A DNA stretch of 64,000 bases from CAXWPM01 sp965206125 (GTDB taxonomy: Bacteria > Acidobacteriota > Terriglobia > 20CM-2-55-15), in the NCBI GenBank assembly GCA_965206125.1, contig CBDBIN010000038.1, forward strand, positions 62,001-126,000. The letters run 5' to 3'. Positions 36,128 to 44,668 of the stretch are shown here, piece by piece (position 1 is the stretch's first letter; each line of letters starts with the position of its first letter). A program made the translations under genes and the position numbers. A model generated the notes under the pieces. That model was not told the origin of the DNA and ran no database searches. It worked only from the letters and a program-made list of their open reading frames with translations.

Positions 36128-37030
36128 GTGAAACGCTGGGCCACACTACTCCCTGCCCTGCTCATCGCGGCCCCAGTCCTCGCACAGGAACCAACCGCCG
36201 CGGAATTCACCTTGAACGTCAATGTCGACCTGGTCGAGCTCCGCGTAACTGTCCTCGATGAGCGGGAACGCAACGTCGTCGACCTCGCCGAAGCGGACTT
36301 CAGCATTTTTGAGGACCAGATCCAGCAGCGGATATCGTTGTTTCGTCACGAAGACATGCCGGTAAGCCTCGGGATCGTGATCGACAACAGCCGGAGCATG
36401 GAGCGGAAGAAATCTCGCATCGACACGGCTGCCTTGTCGTTCGTGCGGCACAGCAACCCCGATGACGAAACCTTCCTGATCCACTTCGACGACACTGTCC
36501 GGCTGGCGCGGGATTTCACCTCGGACATCACGGTGATCGGCGAGACGCTCGCCTCGATCAGCCCATACGGGCAGACCGCACTGTTCGACGCAATATTTCT
36601 GGGCGTGGAAACGATGCAGGGGGCGATCTACGAGCAGAAGGCAATGCTGCTGGTGACCGACGGCGCCGACAACGCCAGCCTCCACACGTCGGCCGAAGTC
36701 CTTGAGCGGGTAAGACAGTCCAACATCGCCGTGTATCCCATCGGACTACTGAGCGACTCGGAAGCCGGGAAGGCTGCCCGAGCGATCCTCGAGGAGATCG
36801 CGGACCTCAGTGGCGGCAGGGCGTTCTTTCCGTCCTCAGTCGATGAGATTCCCGCCCTGACCGAGCAGATCGCACGTGAACTGCGGGAGCTCTACACGCT
36901 CGGCTACATCCCGACCAATGCACGGAGAGACGGCATGTGGCGGTCGGTCCGTGTTTACGTCGAAGCGGCGCCGGAAGCTCCGCGCTACGACATCAACTAT
37001 CGCCACGGCTACTACGCTCCCGACGATTGA
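36128..37030 (+). CDS. Secreted VWA protein, VWFA-related Acidobacterial domain type
   Basis: 300 aa from the GTG at 36128, which places the signal peptide (VKRWATLLPALLIAAPVLAQ) at the N-terminus. Then a beta-rich lead (VDLVELRVTVLDERERNVVD, followed by DFSIFEDQIQQRI) and a von Willebrand A domain with the MIDAS motif VIDNSRSM, TDGADNAS, and GYIPTNARRDGMWRSVRV near the end. This arrangement is the one described as VWFA-related Acidobacterial domain (TIGR03436 as I recall it), abundant in Acidobacteriota. Partner and role unknown. Confidence 0.88.
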   Translation: MKRWATLLPALLIAAPVLAQEPTAAEFTLNVNVDLVELRVTVLDERERNVVDLAEADFSIFEDQIQQRISLFRHEDMPVSLGIVIDNSRSMERKKSRIDTAALSFVRHSNPDDETFLIHFDDTVRLARDFTSDITVIGETLASISPYGQTALFDAIFLGVETMQGAIYEQKAMLLVTDGADNASLHTSAEVLERVRQSNIAVYPIGLLSDSEAGKAARAILEEIADLSGGRAFFPSSVDEIPALTEQIARELRELYTLGYIPTNARRDGMWRSVRVYVEAAPEAPRYDINYRHGYYAPDD

Positions 37031-37103
37031 TTCCCGCCGAACCTTCGGCATTGGGGAACATTTGTGCCGTCGGGTGGCCACGGGTGCCACCCCTACACGC
37101 GTC

Positions 37104-37853
37104 TCATAGCTTGGTCAGGATTTCCGGGCCGTTCTCGGTCAAGGCCACGGTGTGCTCGAAGTGTGCGGAGGGTTTCTTATCCAAGGTGACGACGGTCCAA
37201 CCGTCGTCGAGCGTGCGGACTTTTTCGGAACCCAGGTTGATCATGGGTTCGAGCGCCAGGACGAGGCCGACTTTGAGCTTCGGTCCCCGGCCGTTCTGGA
37301 CATAGTTCAAGACCGGCGGATCTTCATGCAGCTGGCGTCCGATTCCGTGACCGCAAAACTCGCGGACGATGCCGTATCCGTGGGGTTCAACCGCGTCCTG
37401 GATAGCTCCCGACACGTCCGCAAGAAAATTGCCTGCCTGAAGCTGCTCGATCCCCCGGTGCAGGGACTCTTCGGTCACTCGAAGCAGATCCAGGATGTCG
37501 TCGCTAACGTCCCCGATCGGCACGGTCATGGCGTGGTCACCGATGAACCCGTCGTAGGTGACGCCGTAGTCGATGCCGATGACGTCGCCGGACCGGAGGA
37601 CCCGCTTTTTCGACGGGATGCCGTGGACGACTTCGTGGTTGATCGACGCGCACAGCGACGCTGGAAAGCCGCGGTATCCCTTGAAAGTGGGCTTTCCTTT
37701 CCGCTTAAGCGTCGCCTCTTCCGCGATCTGATCCAGGTCCCAGGTCGTCACACCATCCAGGCAGTTCTCCCGGACGATCGCCAATACCTCTGCATCGATC
37801 GCGGCCGGAGTACGCATCCGGTCGATCTCTTGGGCGCTTTTCAGTTGAATCAT
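37104..37853 (-). CDS. map: Methionine aminopeptidase, type I
   Basis: 249 aa. Removes the initiator Met. Metal ligands: IDYGVTYDGFIGDHAMT (two Asp), HGIGRQLHEDPPV (His), LALEPMI (Glu), FEHTVALTENGPEIL (Glu); the first-shell His lies in INHEVVHGIP. No N-terminal zinc-finger extension. Divergent from the DJ-1 homologue with a 74-bp shared promoter gap. Confidence 0.96.
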   Translation of the reverse strand: MIQLKSAQEIDRMRTPAAIDAEVLAIVRENCLDGVTTWDLDQIAEEATLKRKGKPTFKGYRGFPASLCASINHEVVHGIPSKKRVLRSGDVIGIDYGVTYDGFIGDHAMTVPIGDVSDDILDLLRVTEESLHRGIEQLQAGNFLADVSGAIQDAVEPHGYGIVREFCGHGIGRQLHEDPPVLNYVQNGRGPKLKVGLVLALEPMINLGSEKVRTLDDGWTVVTLDKKPSAHFEHTVALTENGPEILTKL

Positions 37854-37895
37854 GACAGTGATGACACTCCGTCGTTAGTAGACGATTCTACAGGG

Positions 37896-37901
37896 TATAA
37901 T
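37896..37901 (+). promoter_or_regulatory. -10 element for the DJ-1 homologue
   Basis: TATAAT 26 nt before the ATG at 37928, followed by GGAGGAGA as ribosome-binding site. The -35 is not clear. Confidence 0.4.
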
Positions 37902-37927
37902 CGCTCGCTACAACGGAGGAGATATTG

Positions 37928-38467
37928 ATGGCAGACAAGCGGATCGAGGGGAAGAAGGTCCTCCTGGTGGCTCCCCAGACGCAGTTTCGGGAGGAAGAAG
38001 TCTTCGAAACCAAGCGCATTCTAGAGCGCGAAGGCGCCGTAGTGGGGATCGCGTCTACAGAGGCACGCACCTGCCGCGGTATGCGCGAAGGCACGGTCGA
38101 AGCAGAAGTCGCCATCGCCGATGTCGCTCCGGATGGGTACGATGCCGTTGTTCTGGCGGGCGGATCGTCCGTGCCCTCTCTGTTCTGGAAGGACAAGGCG
38201 CTCGGGGAACTCGTATCCGCTATGGCCGAAGCGGGTAAAGTCGTTGCGGCGATCTCGTTGTCGACCGTGGTTCTGGCGAAGGCGCAATTGCTCGAGGGCC
38301 GGGCCGCGACGGTCTACTTTCTGCCCGAAGCTATCGATGAGCTCGAGAATGCAGGCGCGACCTATTCCGAGGAGAAGCTTATCGTCGACGGCAAACTGAT
38401 CATGGCGGAGGGTCCCGAGCAAGTACGGGGCTTTGGCGACGCAATCGTTTCAGCTCTGGCTGGATGA
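37928..38467 (+). CDS. DJ-1/PfpI-family protein lacking the nucleophilic Cys
   Basis: 179 aa from the ATG at 37928; a TTG one codon earlier is possible. Fold markers: KKVLLVAPQTQFREEEVFET with the conserved Glu region, YDAVVLAGGSSVPSLFW, then the elbow VVAAISLSTVVLAKAQLLEG, where family enzymes have Cys (AxCxxP/H). Here the position is Ser, and the usual following His is absent. Classical DJ-1 glyoxalase or PfpI protease chemistry is therefore unlikely, and a binding or structural role is possible. Confidence 0.82.
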   Translation: MADKRIEGKKVLLVAPQTQFREEEVFETKRILEREGAVVGIASTEARTCRGMREGTVEAEVAIADVAPDGYDAVVLAGGSSVPSLFWKDKALGELVSAMAEAGKVVAAISLSTVVLAKAQLLEGRAATVYFLPEAIDELENAGATYSEEKLIVDGKLIMAEGPEQVRGFGDAIVSALAG

Positions 38468-38482
38468 TCCCGTCGCGTTCGG

Positions 38483-39679
38483 TTATCCCTCCTCTAGTTG
38501 TTTGAGCACTTCTTCCCGCGCCCGCTCCAGCAACGGCGCGGGGCTCTCCAACCCCGGCACGCCCCCTTGTGCGATCGTCCCCCTGCCCCCACCTCGTCCC
38601 CCGAATTCCTCCAGGCACGTCTTGAGAACACGACCGACGTCAACAGAAAGATCCTCAGCTCGTGCGAAGACCAGTTGCGCCGGGTCACCAGCCACCGCAA
38701 ATAGAGCCACAGCCGTCCGATTCCGGCATATTGCCTGGGCGAGACGGCGGACGGCCTCTTGGGAACGATCCTCGAAGACCCGAACCGCCACGCCCTCATC
38801 CAGCGGAAACGACGACGCTTCCGTCTCGCTAAGCGCCCCTTCGAGATCCTCGATCCGCTTCGAAAGTTCGCGCAGTTGATCCCTCAACCCCTGGACCGCG
38901 GATGCCACCTTCATCGGAGGTACGGAAACAATGCGGCTGACCTGCTCGAGCGCCTCTTGGGCCTGCCGCGCATAGCGACGGGCCCAGACCCCGCACCGAA
39001 ACTCCAGACGCGTCGTTCCGCGGACGCGCTCGGATCGGGTGACCATGATTGGCCCGATCTCACCCGTGGCCCGGACATGGGTGCCGCCGCACGCGGAGCG
39101 GTCGAAACCCTCAACGTCAATCACACGAATCGACCCGCGGCGGTTCGTTTCCTTCCGAAGGCCTGCCTCGGCGATCTCTTGCTCCGAGAGGTAGACGATC
39201 GACACGGGATGGTTCTCCTCGACCGTGCGATTGGCGAGCTCTTCCGCCTGTTCGACCTGTTCCCGGCCTATCGACCCCACTTCGAGGTCAAGAGTCGAGT
39301 AGCCTTCCGACATATGGAAACCGACCGTGGGCCAGTCGAACAGCGACAGGAACGCGCGGGACAGGACGTGCTGGCCGGAGTGCTGCTGCATGTGGTCCCG
39401 ACGTCGCTCCCCATCGATCACACCATGGACCCGGTCGTCTTCGGGTAGCGCATCCAGGACATGCACAACCCGTTCCGCCTCATCTTCGAAGCAGTCACGG
39501 ACACGGATTCCTTCGAGGGTGCCGGTATCATGAGGCTGACCGCCGGACGCCGGATAAAATGCGGTGCGGTCGAGTACAACACCCTGTCCGTCATCGAGCC
39601 GGACGCGGCCAACGATCGTGGCCTCGAACTCGAGCAGATGGGGATCGTCGTAGTAGAGCCGTTCGGTTTTCACCGCCAA
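38483..39679 (-). CDS. AlaX-type alanyl-tRNA editing protein with DHHA1 domain
   Basis: 398 aa from a TTG at 39679, eight bases after GGAGG; GTG at 39673 or 39688 are alternatives. Hydrolyses mischarged Ser/Gly-tRNA(Ala). N-terminal barrel (RTAFYPASGGQPHDTG), editing site with HMQQHSGQHVLSRAF and CGGTHVRATGEIG (HxxxH...CxxxH zinc set complete), a coiled-coil linker (LRDQLRELSKRIEDLEGAL), and a C-terminal DHHA1 domain with GGRGGGRGTIAQGG. There is no aminoacylation domain, so it is a free-standing editor of the long AlaX type. One nucleotide downstream of the M61 gene. Confidence 0.9.
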   Translation of the reverse strand: MAVKTERLYYDDPHLLEFEATIVGRVRLDDGQGVVLDRTAFYPASGGQPHDTGTLEGIRVRDCFEDEAERVVHVLDALPEDDRVHGVIDGERRRDHMQQHSGQHVLSRAFLSLFDWPTVGFHMSEGYSTLDLEVGSIGREQVEQAEELANRTVEENHPVSIVYLSEQEIAEAGLRKETNRRGSIRVIDVEGFDRSACGGTHVRATGEIGPIMVTRSERVRGTTRLEFRCGVWARRYARQAQEALEQVSRIVSVPPMKVASAVQGLRDQLRELSKRIEDLEGALSETEASSFPLDEGVAVRVFEDRSQEAVRRLAQAICRNRTAVALFAVAGDPAQLVFARAEDLSVDVGRVLKTCLEEFGGRGGGRGTIAQGGVPGLESPAPLLERAREEVLKQLEEG

Positions 39680-39680
39680 G

Positions 39681-41174
39681 TCAATCACCTCCGAGCCAGG
39701 ACTCGCGAATCCGAAGTTGCTTTTCTGTGGGCCTCCGGAGTTCACGAACCTCGAACTCGCCCCCTCCCAGGTCGAGCAGTTCCAGGCCGGCATAGGCCAG
39801 ATGTTCGGCGTAGGGCAGCTCCACTGGCCGATGGACGAAATCCGTGTACATGTCGTCGAGGTCCAGGCCCGTAACAGCCGTGATCACCCGCGCCACACCG
39901 TAATCGTCGTCGAAAAACCGCCCTTGCTGGGCGTATTCCACGTTCAGATATCGGAGTACGTCGTCCATTGAATGGGTGTTGTCGGTGGCATCGCGGATCT
40001 CGAGGTCCAGAAGAAGGCCGATGAGCAGCCCCTTGTTGTAGTACGAGAAGCTGTTTTCGGGGCGTCGGTAGAACTGGGACGTGTCGAACCAGGTCAGCGT
40101 ACTCGTGTCCGCCGCCGACAGTTCCAGCCGACCGGCTCGGCCCTGTAGGGTCTGAATTTGACGGGCGAGTGAGCCATAGTATGCCTCACGTGACGTCAGG
40201 CCCACTCTATGACGAACCAGATCTCCGTAGTAGCTCGTGAATCCCTCGCTGAACCAGAGAGCGCTGGAATAATCTTCCCGAAAGTAGTCGATCGGCTCCA
40301 TACCAGCCGGACGGATGCGTTTGACGTTCCAGAGGTGGAAGAACTCGTGAGAGCTGACACCGGCGAGCGAGGCGACGGATCGCTCGTCGGGGCCAAAAGA
40401 TCGATGAATAGCGGTCGAGCTCCGGTGCTCCATCCCGCCACCGGCGCGCTCATTCATGAAGTGATACAGGAAATAATACTCGCTAAACGGTACATCTCGT
40501 ACCAGTTCAAAGTGCCCCTGAACGATGGGCTCCAGCATCGAGACGAGCTCTTCTGCGTCGTAGTTTCGGTGTGTACCGTCGACGATCACATGGATCAGCG
40601 CCCCGCCGGTTTCGAAGGAGTACCGGTCGAGCACTCCGATGTCGACCGGAGAGTCGACCAGATGGTCATAGTTCTCGGCTTCAAAAGTGTTGGGGAGCTG
40701 GCCCTGGGGCAGCGCCGTCGCCACGCTCCAGCCGGCGGGAACATCGATTTCCAGGGTCAGGGGCAGGTCGCGCTGTTCCTTCCAGAGAAGGAGCAGGTTG
40801 GCGCTGTTGAAGAAGGCGTGCTGTTCGTTCAATTCGCTCGAAAACGGGCTGGTCTGGTCGGCGAAGACCTTGTAGCTCACCAGAATCGTGCCGACCCCCG
40901 GTTCGGGCTCGATCCTCCAGGTCTGCTTGTCCACGCGTCTGGCCGGGACGTTCGCCGTAAACTCCTGAACATACTGGGCGAAGTTGCGGATGACGTAGGT
41001 AGCGTTCCACGCCGGAAGACCCAGGTTCAGGGGGGCCGCACCGACATCTTCGATCGTCATCTCGACATGGAACAGGTGCGTTTCCGGCTCCGGCATGTGG
41101 ATACGGTAGTGCACAGACTGCCCTGAAACAGGAGCCGCCCAGAGCAGAATCGCCAGAATCAATCTCGTTCTCAT
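39681..41174 (-). CDS. M61-family metallopeptidase without C-terminal PDZ
   Basis: 497 aa with a signal peptide (MRTRLILAILLWAAPVSGQ). N-terminal beta domain (HYRIHMPEPETHLFHVEMTI), then the gluzincin core: HEFFHLWNVKRIRP and Glu in WFSEGFTSYYGDL. M61 enzymes (glycyl aminopeptidase) usually reach ~600 aa with a C-terminal PDZ domain; here the chain ends soon after the catalytic domain (ELRRPTEKQLRIRESWLGG). The start overlaps mpl by 4 bp. Confidence 0.88.
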   Translation of the reverse strand: MRTRLILAILLWAAPVSGQSVHYRIHMPEPETHLFHVEMTIEDVGAAPLNLGLPAWNATYVIRNFAQYVQEFTANVPARRVDKQTWRIEPEPGVGTILVSYKVFADQTSPFSSELNEQHAFFNSANLLLLWKEQRDLPLTLEIDVPAGWSVATALPQGQLPNTFEAENYDHLVDSPVDIGVLDRYSFETGGALIHVIVDGTHRNYDAEELVSMLEPIVQGHFELVRDVPFSEYYFLYHFMNERAGGGMEHRSSTAIHRSFGPDERSVASLAGVSSHEFFHLWNVKRIRPAGMEPIDYFREDYSSALWFSEGFTSYYGDLVRHRVGLTSREAYYGSLARQIQTLQGRAGRLELSAADTSTLTWFDTSQFYRRPENSFSYYNKGLLIGLLLDLEIRDATDNTHSMDDVLRYLNVEYAQQGRFFDDDYGVARVITAVTGLDLDDMYTDFVHRPVELPYAEHLAYAGLELLDLGGGEFEVRELRRPTEKQLRIRESWLGGD

Positions 41175-42610
41175 CCGAATGCCTCCTCAAGTGCCTCGAT
41201 GAGCCGTCGATGAATGTCGTCGAAGCTTCCGTTGGACATGACGACGATCCGATCTCCTTCGCGGGCCTCGCCCGCCACGAATGAAACGATCTCGCGGGCG
41301 GTCCCGAACGTGTGGGCGACGCCCCAGGAGGCCCGGATTGCTCGAACGACCCTTTCGGGTGAGAGCACCTCGTCGGGCCCGAGGCCGGCGGGCGTCCGGA
41401 GGGCCGAAATCACCGACACATCCGCCAGGCCGAGACTTCGCGCAAAATCCGCCTCGAACACGCTCCTCCGGGCCGTCTGGGACTGCGGTTCGAACACCGC
41501 CCAGACCCGCGAATCCGGAAAGCGTGCCCGGACGGCCCCGAGCGTCTCGCGAACGGCAGTTGGATGGTGTGCGAAGTCGTCGTAAACGGTGACACCTCGC
41601 ACCTCACCGCGTACTTCGAGTCGCCGCCGCACGGATTTGAAGCCGGACAGCGCCTCCTGTATCTGGTCCGCGGCCAGGCCCAGCTCCTCGGCCGCCACGA
41701 TCGCGCCGAGGGCATTCCGTACGTTGAACTCCCCCAGCATCGGCATATCAAAGCGATACCAGAAGCGGTTCCGGAGGACAACATCAAACCCGGTCCCCGC
41801 GTCCGTCGGCGCGAGATTGTCGGCACGCCAATCGCCCGAGTCGAGACCATAACTGGCGACCGGGCAGGGAGCCTCTCGAACCAGTTCCCTGACGACGGGA
41901 CAATCGGTGCCCGCAACGATCAACCCGGACCGTGGCACGATGTTGATCAACCGCCGAAACGACAAACGGATCGCATCCAGGTCCACGTAGATGTCGGCAT
42001 GATCAAATTCGATGTTCTTAATCAGCGCGATCCGCGGCAGATAGTGGAGGAACTTCGGACCCTTGTCGAAGAACGCCGTGTCGTACTCGTCCCCCTCGAT
42101 GACGAAGTCCTCGCCCTGCCCCAACCGAAAGCTGCTCTGGAAGTTTTCCGCGATGCCTCCGAGCAGGAATGAGGGATCCCGCCCCGCCGAATGGAGCATC
42201 CATGCCAGCATCGCCGTCGTCGTGGTCTTGCCGTGAGTCCCGGTCACCACGATGGACCGCCGGCCACGGATGAAGAAGTGCTTGAGCGCCTCGGGGAGCG
42301 AAATGTAGGCGAGGTCGTTGTCGAGCACATACTCAACTTCAGGATTCCCCCGGGAGAGCACGTTTCCGATGACCACCAGGTCCGGTTCCACATTGCGCAG
42401 GTTGTCTTCGTCGAAGCCTTCGAAAAGCTCGATGCCGAGGTCTTCAAGTAATGTGGACATCGGCGGATAGACCGCGGAATCGGAGCCCAGAACCCGGTAT
42501 CCCGCCTCCTTCAGCATACCGGCAAGCGAGGCCATCGCTGTCCCGCAGATTCCCGACAGGAAGATCGTCGCCCCGTTCTTGGCCGGAAACAAAGCCTTAG
42601 CCGGTGTCAA
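41171..42610 (-). CDS. mpl: UDP-N-acetylmuramate : L-Ala-gamma-D-Glu-meso-DAP ligase
   Basis: 479 aa. Reattaches recycled tripeptide to UDP-MurNAc. Mur-ligase fold: N-terminal IFLSGICGTAMASLAGMLK, ATP loop VVTGTHGKTTTTAML, EGDEYDTAFFDKGPKFLHY (an Mpl hallmark separating it from MurC), FDHADIYVDLDAI, and the C-terminal YDDFAHHPTAVRETL. Works with the LD-carboxypeptidase encoded immediately upstream. Confidence 0.93.
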   Translation of the reverse strand: MTPAKALFPAKNGATIFLSGICGTAMASLAGMLKEAGYRVLGSDSAVYPPMSTLLEDLGIELFEGFDEDNLRNVEPDLVVIGNVLSRGNPEVEYVLDNDLAYISLPEALKHFFIRGRRSIVVTGTHGKTTTTAMLAWMLHSAGRDPSFLLGGIAENFQSSFRLGQGEDFVIEGDEYDTAFFDKGPKFLHYLPRIALIKNIEFDHADIYVDLDAIRLSFRRLINIVPRSGLIVAGTDCPVVRELVREAPCPVASYGLDSGDWRADNLAPTDAGTGFDVVLRNRFWYRFDMPMLGEFNVRNALGAIVAAEELGLAADQIQEALSGFKSVRRRLEVRGEVRGVTVYDDFAHHPTAVRETLGAVRARFPDSRVWAVFEPQSQTARRSVFEADFARSLGLADVSVISALRTPAGLGPDEVLSPERVVRAIRASWGVAHTFGTAREIVSFVAGEAREGDRIVVMSNGSFDDIHRRLIEALEEAFG

Positions 42611-43544
42611 CAGCGGCTTCCTTCAATTCGAAGACGGGTGGGGCGCCTAATGACAGGCGGGCTCGGACGCCGAAAGGGACGATTGCGTGGGGTCTCGAAG
42701 AGTGACCTGTCGGAAAACCGAACAGAACGGGGATGTCGTAGTCCGCCAGGGCATCGAGGATGACGTCCTCGATCCGGTACCCCTGCTCGGGATGCTGTGT
42801 GCATCCGACCATCTCTCCGAAAACGATGCCCCGAAGGTCATCCATCTTTCCGGCCTGGGCCAGGTGTTTCAACATCCGGTCGATCTGGAAGGGTTTAACG
42901 TCGACATCCTCAATGATCAGAATCCGATCGGCCGTGTCCAGCTCCCACCGCGTACCCAGGGTTGAAACCACCAGTGAAAGGCACCCACCGGTCAGGATGC
43001 CTTCAGCCTCTCCCTGCCTCAGCACCACACAACCGTCCAACGGAAACCGCACGGCCTCTCCTCCGACAAGCATGTCCGTCAGGAGCGCCCGGTCATAGCC
43101 TTGATCTCCTTTTCGGAGGCTGGTGGCGACCATAGGGGAGTGGAATGCGGCGACGCCAGCACGGGCATAGAGCGCCAATAGCATCGTCAGATCGCTGGCG
43201 CCGCAGAAGATCTTCGGCCGGTCGCGGAGTTCCGCAGGATCGATTGCCCCGAGCAGGTGGCCGCTACCGTACCCCCCGCGTGCCGCAAAGATCGCCCGGA
43301 CGTCCGGCGCGCGTAGCATTTCGAGGAACTCATCCCGGCGTCGCTCCACACCGCCGGCCGTGTAACGGTGACGGGAGTAAATGTCGTCCCGGTAACGGAC
43401 CTGGAAGCCCATTGCTTCGAGCTCGGCACAACCCGCCGAAAGCAGGTCGGCCTTGATGTCGCTGGCCGGCGCGACGATGCCTATCGTGTCTCCACGACAG
43501 AGTGCCGGCGGCTTGACTACGTCCGCTGCTGTCTTCTGTCCCAT
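42597..43544 (-). CDS. ldcA: LD-carboxypeptidase (S66)
   Basis: 315 aa from the ATG at 43544 (MGQKTAADVV). Releases terminal D-Ala from tetrapeptides during murein recycling. Motifs: GDTIGIVAPAS, AARGGYGSGHLL, nucleophile region FCGASDLTMLL, Glu in ILIIEDVDVKPFQIDR and His in GHSSRPHAIVPFG. No signal peptide, so cytoplasmic. Overlaps mpl by 14 bp and its start lies inside the dehydrogenase gene. Confidence 0.9.
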   Translation of the reverse strand: MGQKTAADVVKPPALCRGDTIGIVAPASDIKADLLSAGCAELEAMGFQVRYRDDIYSRHRYTAGGVERRRDEFLEMLRAPDVRAIFAARGGYGSGHLLGAIDPAELRDRPKIFCGASDLTMLLALYARAGVAAFHSPMVATSLRKGDQGYDRALLTDMLVGGEAVRFPLDGCVVLRQGEAEGILTGGCLSLVVSTLGTRWELDTADRILIIEDVDVKPFQIDRMLKHLAQAGKMDDLRGIVFGEMVGCTQHPEQGYRIEDVILDALADYDIPVLFGFPTGHSSRPHAIVPFGVRARLSLGAPPVFELKEAAVDTG

Positions 43545-44506
43545 GCGTCGACATTGACCAGGTTCGGAGGCCGCTCCCCGCGAAGCGCAACGAGGATGTT
43601 CTCGGCTGCCATCATACACATCCGTAGCCGCGTTTCGTGCGAGGCGCTGCCGATGTGGGGCGCCAGGACCACGTTCGGCATGGAGAGGAGTGCGGGGTCG
43701 ATCTCCGGCTCCCGCTCGAAAACATCCAGTCCGGCTCCGGCAATCGTTCCGGATCGGAGGGCGCCCACGAGCGCCTGCTCATCCACCACGGGCCCGCGGG
43801 AAGTATTGACAACGATACAACTCGGCTTCATCGCTGCGAACGCCGCTTCGTTGAGCAGGTGGTGGGTCTGGGCGTGAAGTGGGACATGCAGGGTGATGAA
43901 ATCGGCCTCGGCGTAGATCTTCTCCAGGGGAGCCTTCTCGACACCCAAGTCCACCACCAACTCGCCGGGAAGATCCATCGGGTCGTAGAACAGGATTCGC
44001 ATGCCGAAACCCGCCGCCCGCCGGGCCATTGCCCGGCCGATCCGGCCCAGGCCGAGGATGCCCAGCGTTTGCCCGTAAACATCATGGCCGAGCAGCATTC
44101 GCGGACCCCACGCCTCGAAACGGCCATCGCACACGAACGAATCGGCTTCGACGATGCGCCGCGCCGCTGCCAGCATCAAACACCAGGCCAGATCCGCGGT
44201 GGTTTCGGTGAGAATGCCCGGCGTGTTCGTCACCAGAATTCCCTTCCGGGTGGCCGCACCCAGATCGACGTTGTCGAGGCCAACGGCGAAGTTTGCGACG
44301 ATTCTGAGCTTCGGACAGGCGTCGAGCACCGCACTCGAGATCGTATCGGTCACCAACGCCAGCACTCCGTCGGCGTCCCAAAGCCGCTCGCACAGTTCAT
44401 CTCGGGAGAGAATCCTATCGGTCGAGTTGATGTCGACCGAGACATGCTCTTTGAGGGCATCGACGGCTTCGTCAAAGACCCGGCGTGTGACAAAGACTTT
44501 ACCCAA
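43517..44506 (-). CDS. gyaR: D-2-hydroxyacid dehydrogenase (glyoxylate/hydroxypyruvate reductase type)
   Basis: 329 aa from a TTG at 44506, eight bases after GAGGTG; the frame opens at 44536. Rossmann motif LGILGLGRIGRAMARRAAGFG. The catalytic Arg-Glu-His set lies in NTSRGPVVDEQAL, EREPEIDP and LAPHIGSAS. NTPGILTETTADLAWCLMLA is typical of GyaR/GRHPR. It could process glyoxylate or hydroxypyruvate near the glycine cleavage genes, but the substrate is inferred. Confidence 0.85.
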   Translation of the reverse strand: MGKVFVTRRVFDEAVDALKEHVSVDINSTDRILSRDELCERLWDADGVLALVTDTISSAVLDACPKLRIVANFAVGLDNVDLGAATRKGILVTNTPGILTETTADLAWCLMLAAARRIVEADSFVCDGRFEAWGPRMLLGHDVYGQTLGILGLGRIGRAMARRAAGFGMRILFYDPMDLPGELVVDLGVEKAPLEKIYAEADFITLHVPLHAQTHHLLNEAAFAAMKPSCIVVNTSRGPVVDEQALVGALRSGTIAGAGLDVFEREPEIDPALLSMPNVVLAPHIGSASHETRLRMCMMAAENILVALRGERPPNLVNVDAWDRRQQRT

Positions 44507-44617
44507 CCAGCTGCACCTCAAACGCCGATCCCGCACGACCCGTCGACGAAAACGTCGGCTCCGACCCGGAACCGCTATTCAACTTGTAGTCGAGGGAGCG
44601 GAATGTCAAGCGTATGC

Positions 44618-44623
44618 TATACT
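44618..44623 (+). promoter_or_regulatory. Extended -10 promoter of the amidohydrolase gene
   Basis: TGC-TATACT, an extended -10 (TGn) 46 nt before the ATG at 44669. The -35 is weak, as usual for this class. AGGAG stands at ~44656 as ribosome-binding site. Confidence 0.4.
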
Positions 44624-44668
44624 TCGGGGTTTTGGCGAACCCCCTTTCTGAAATAGGAGCTTGGTGGA

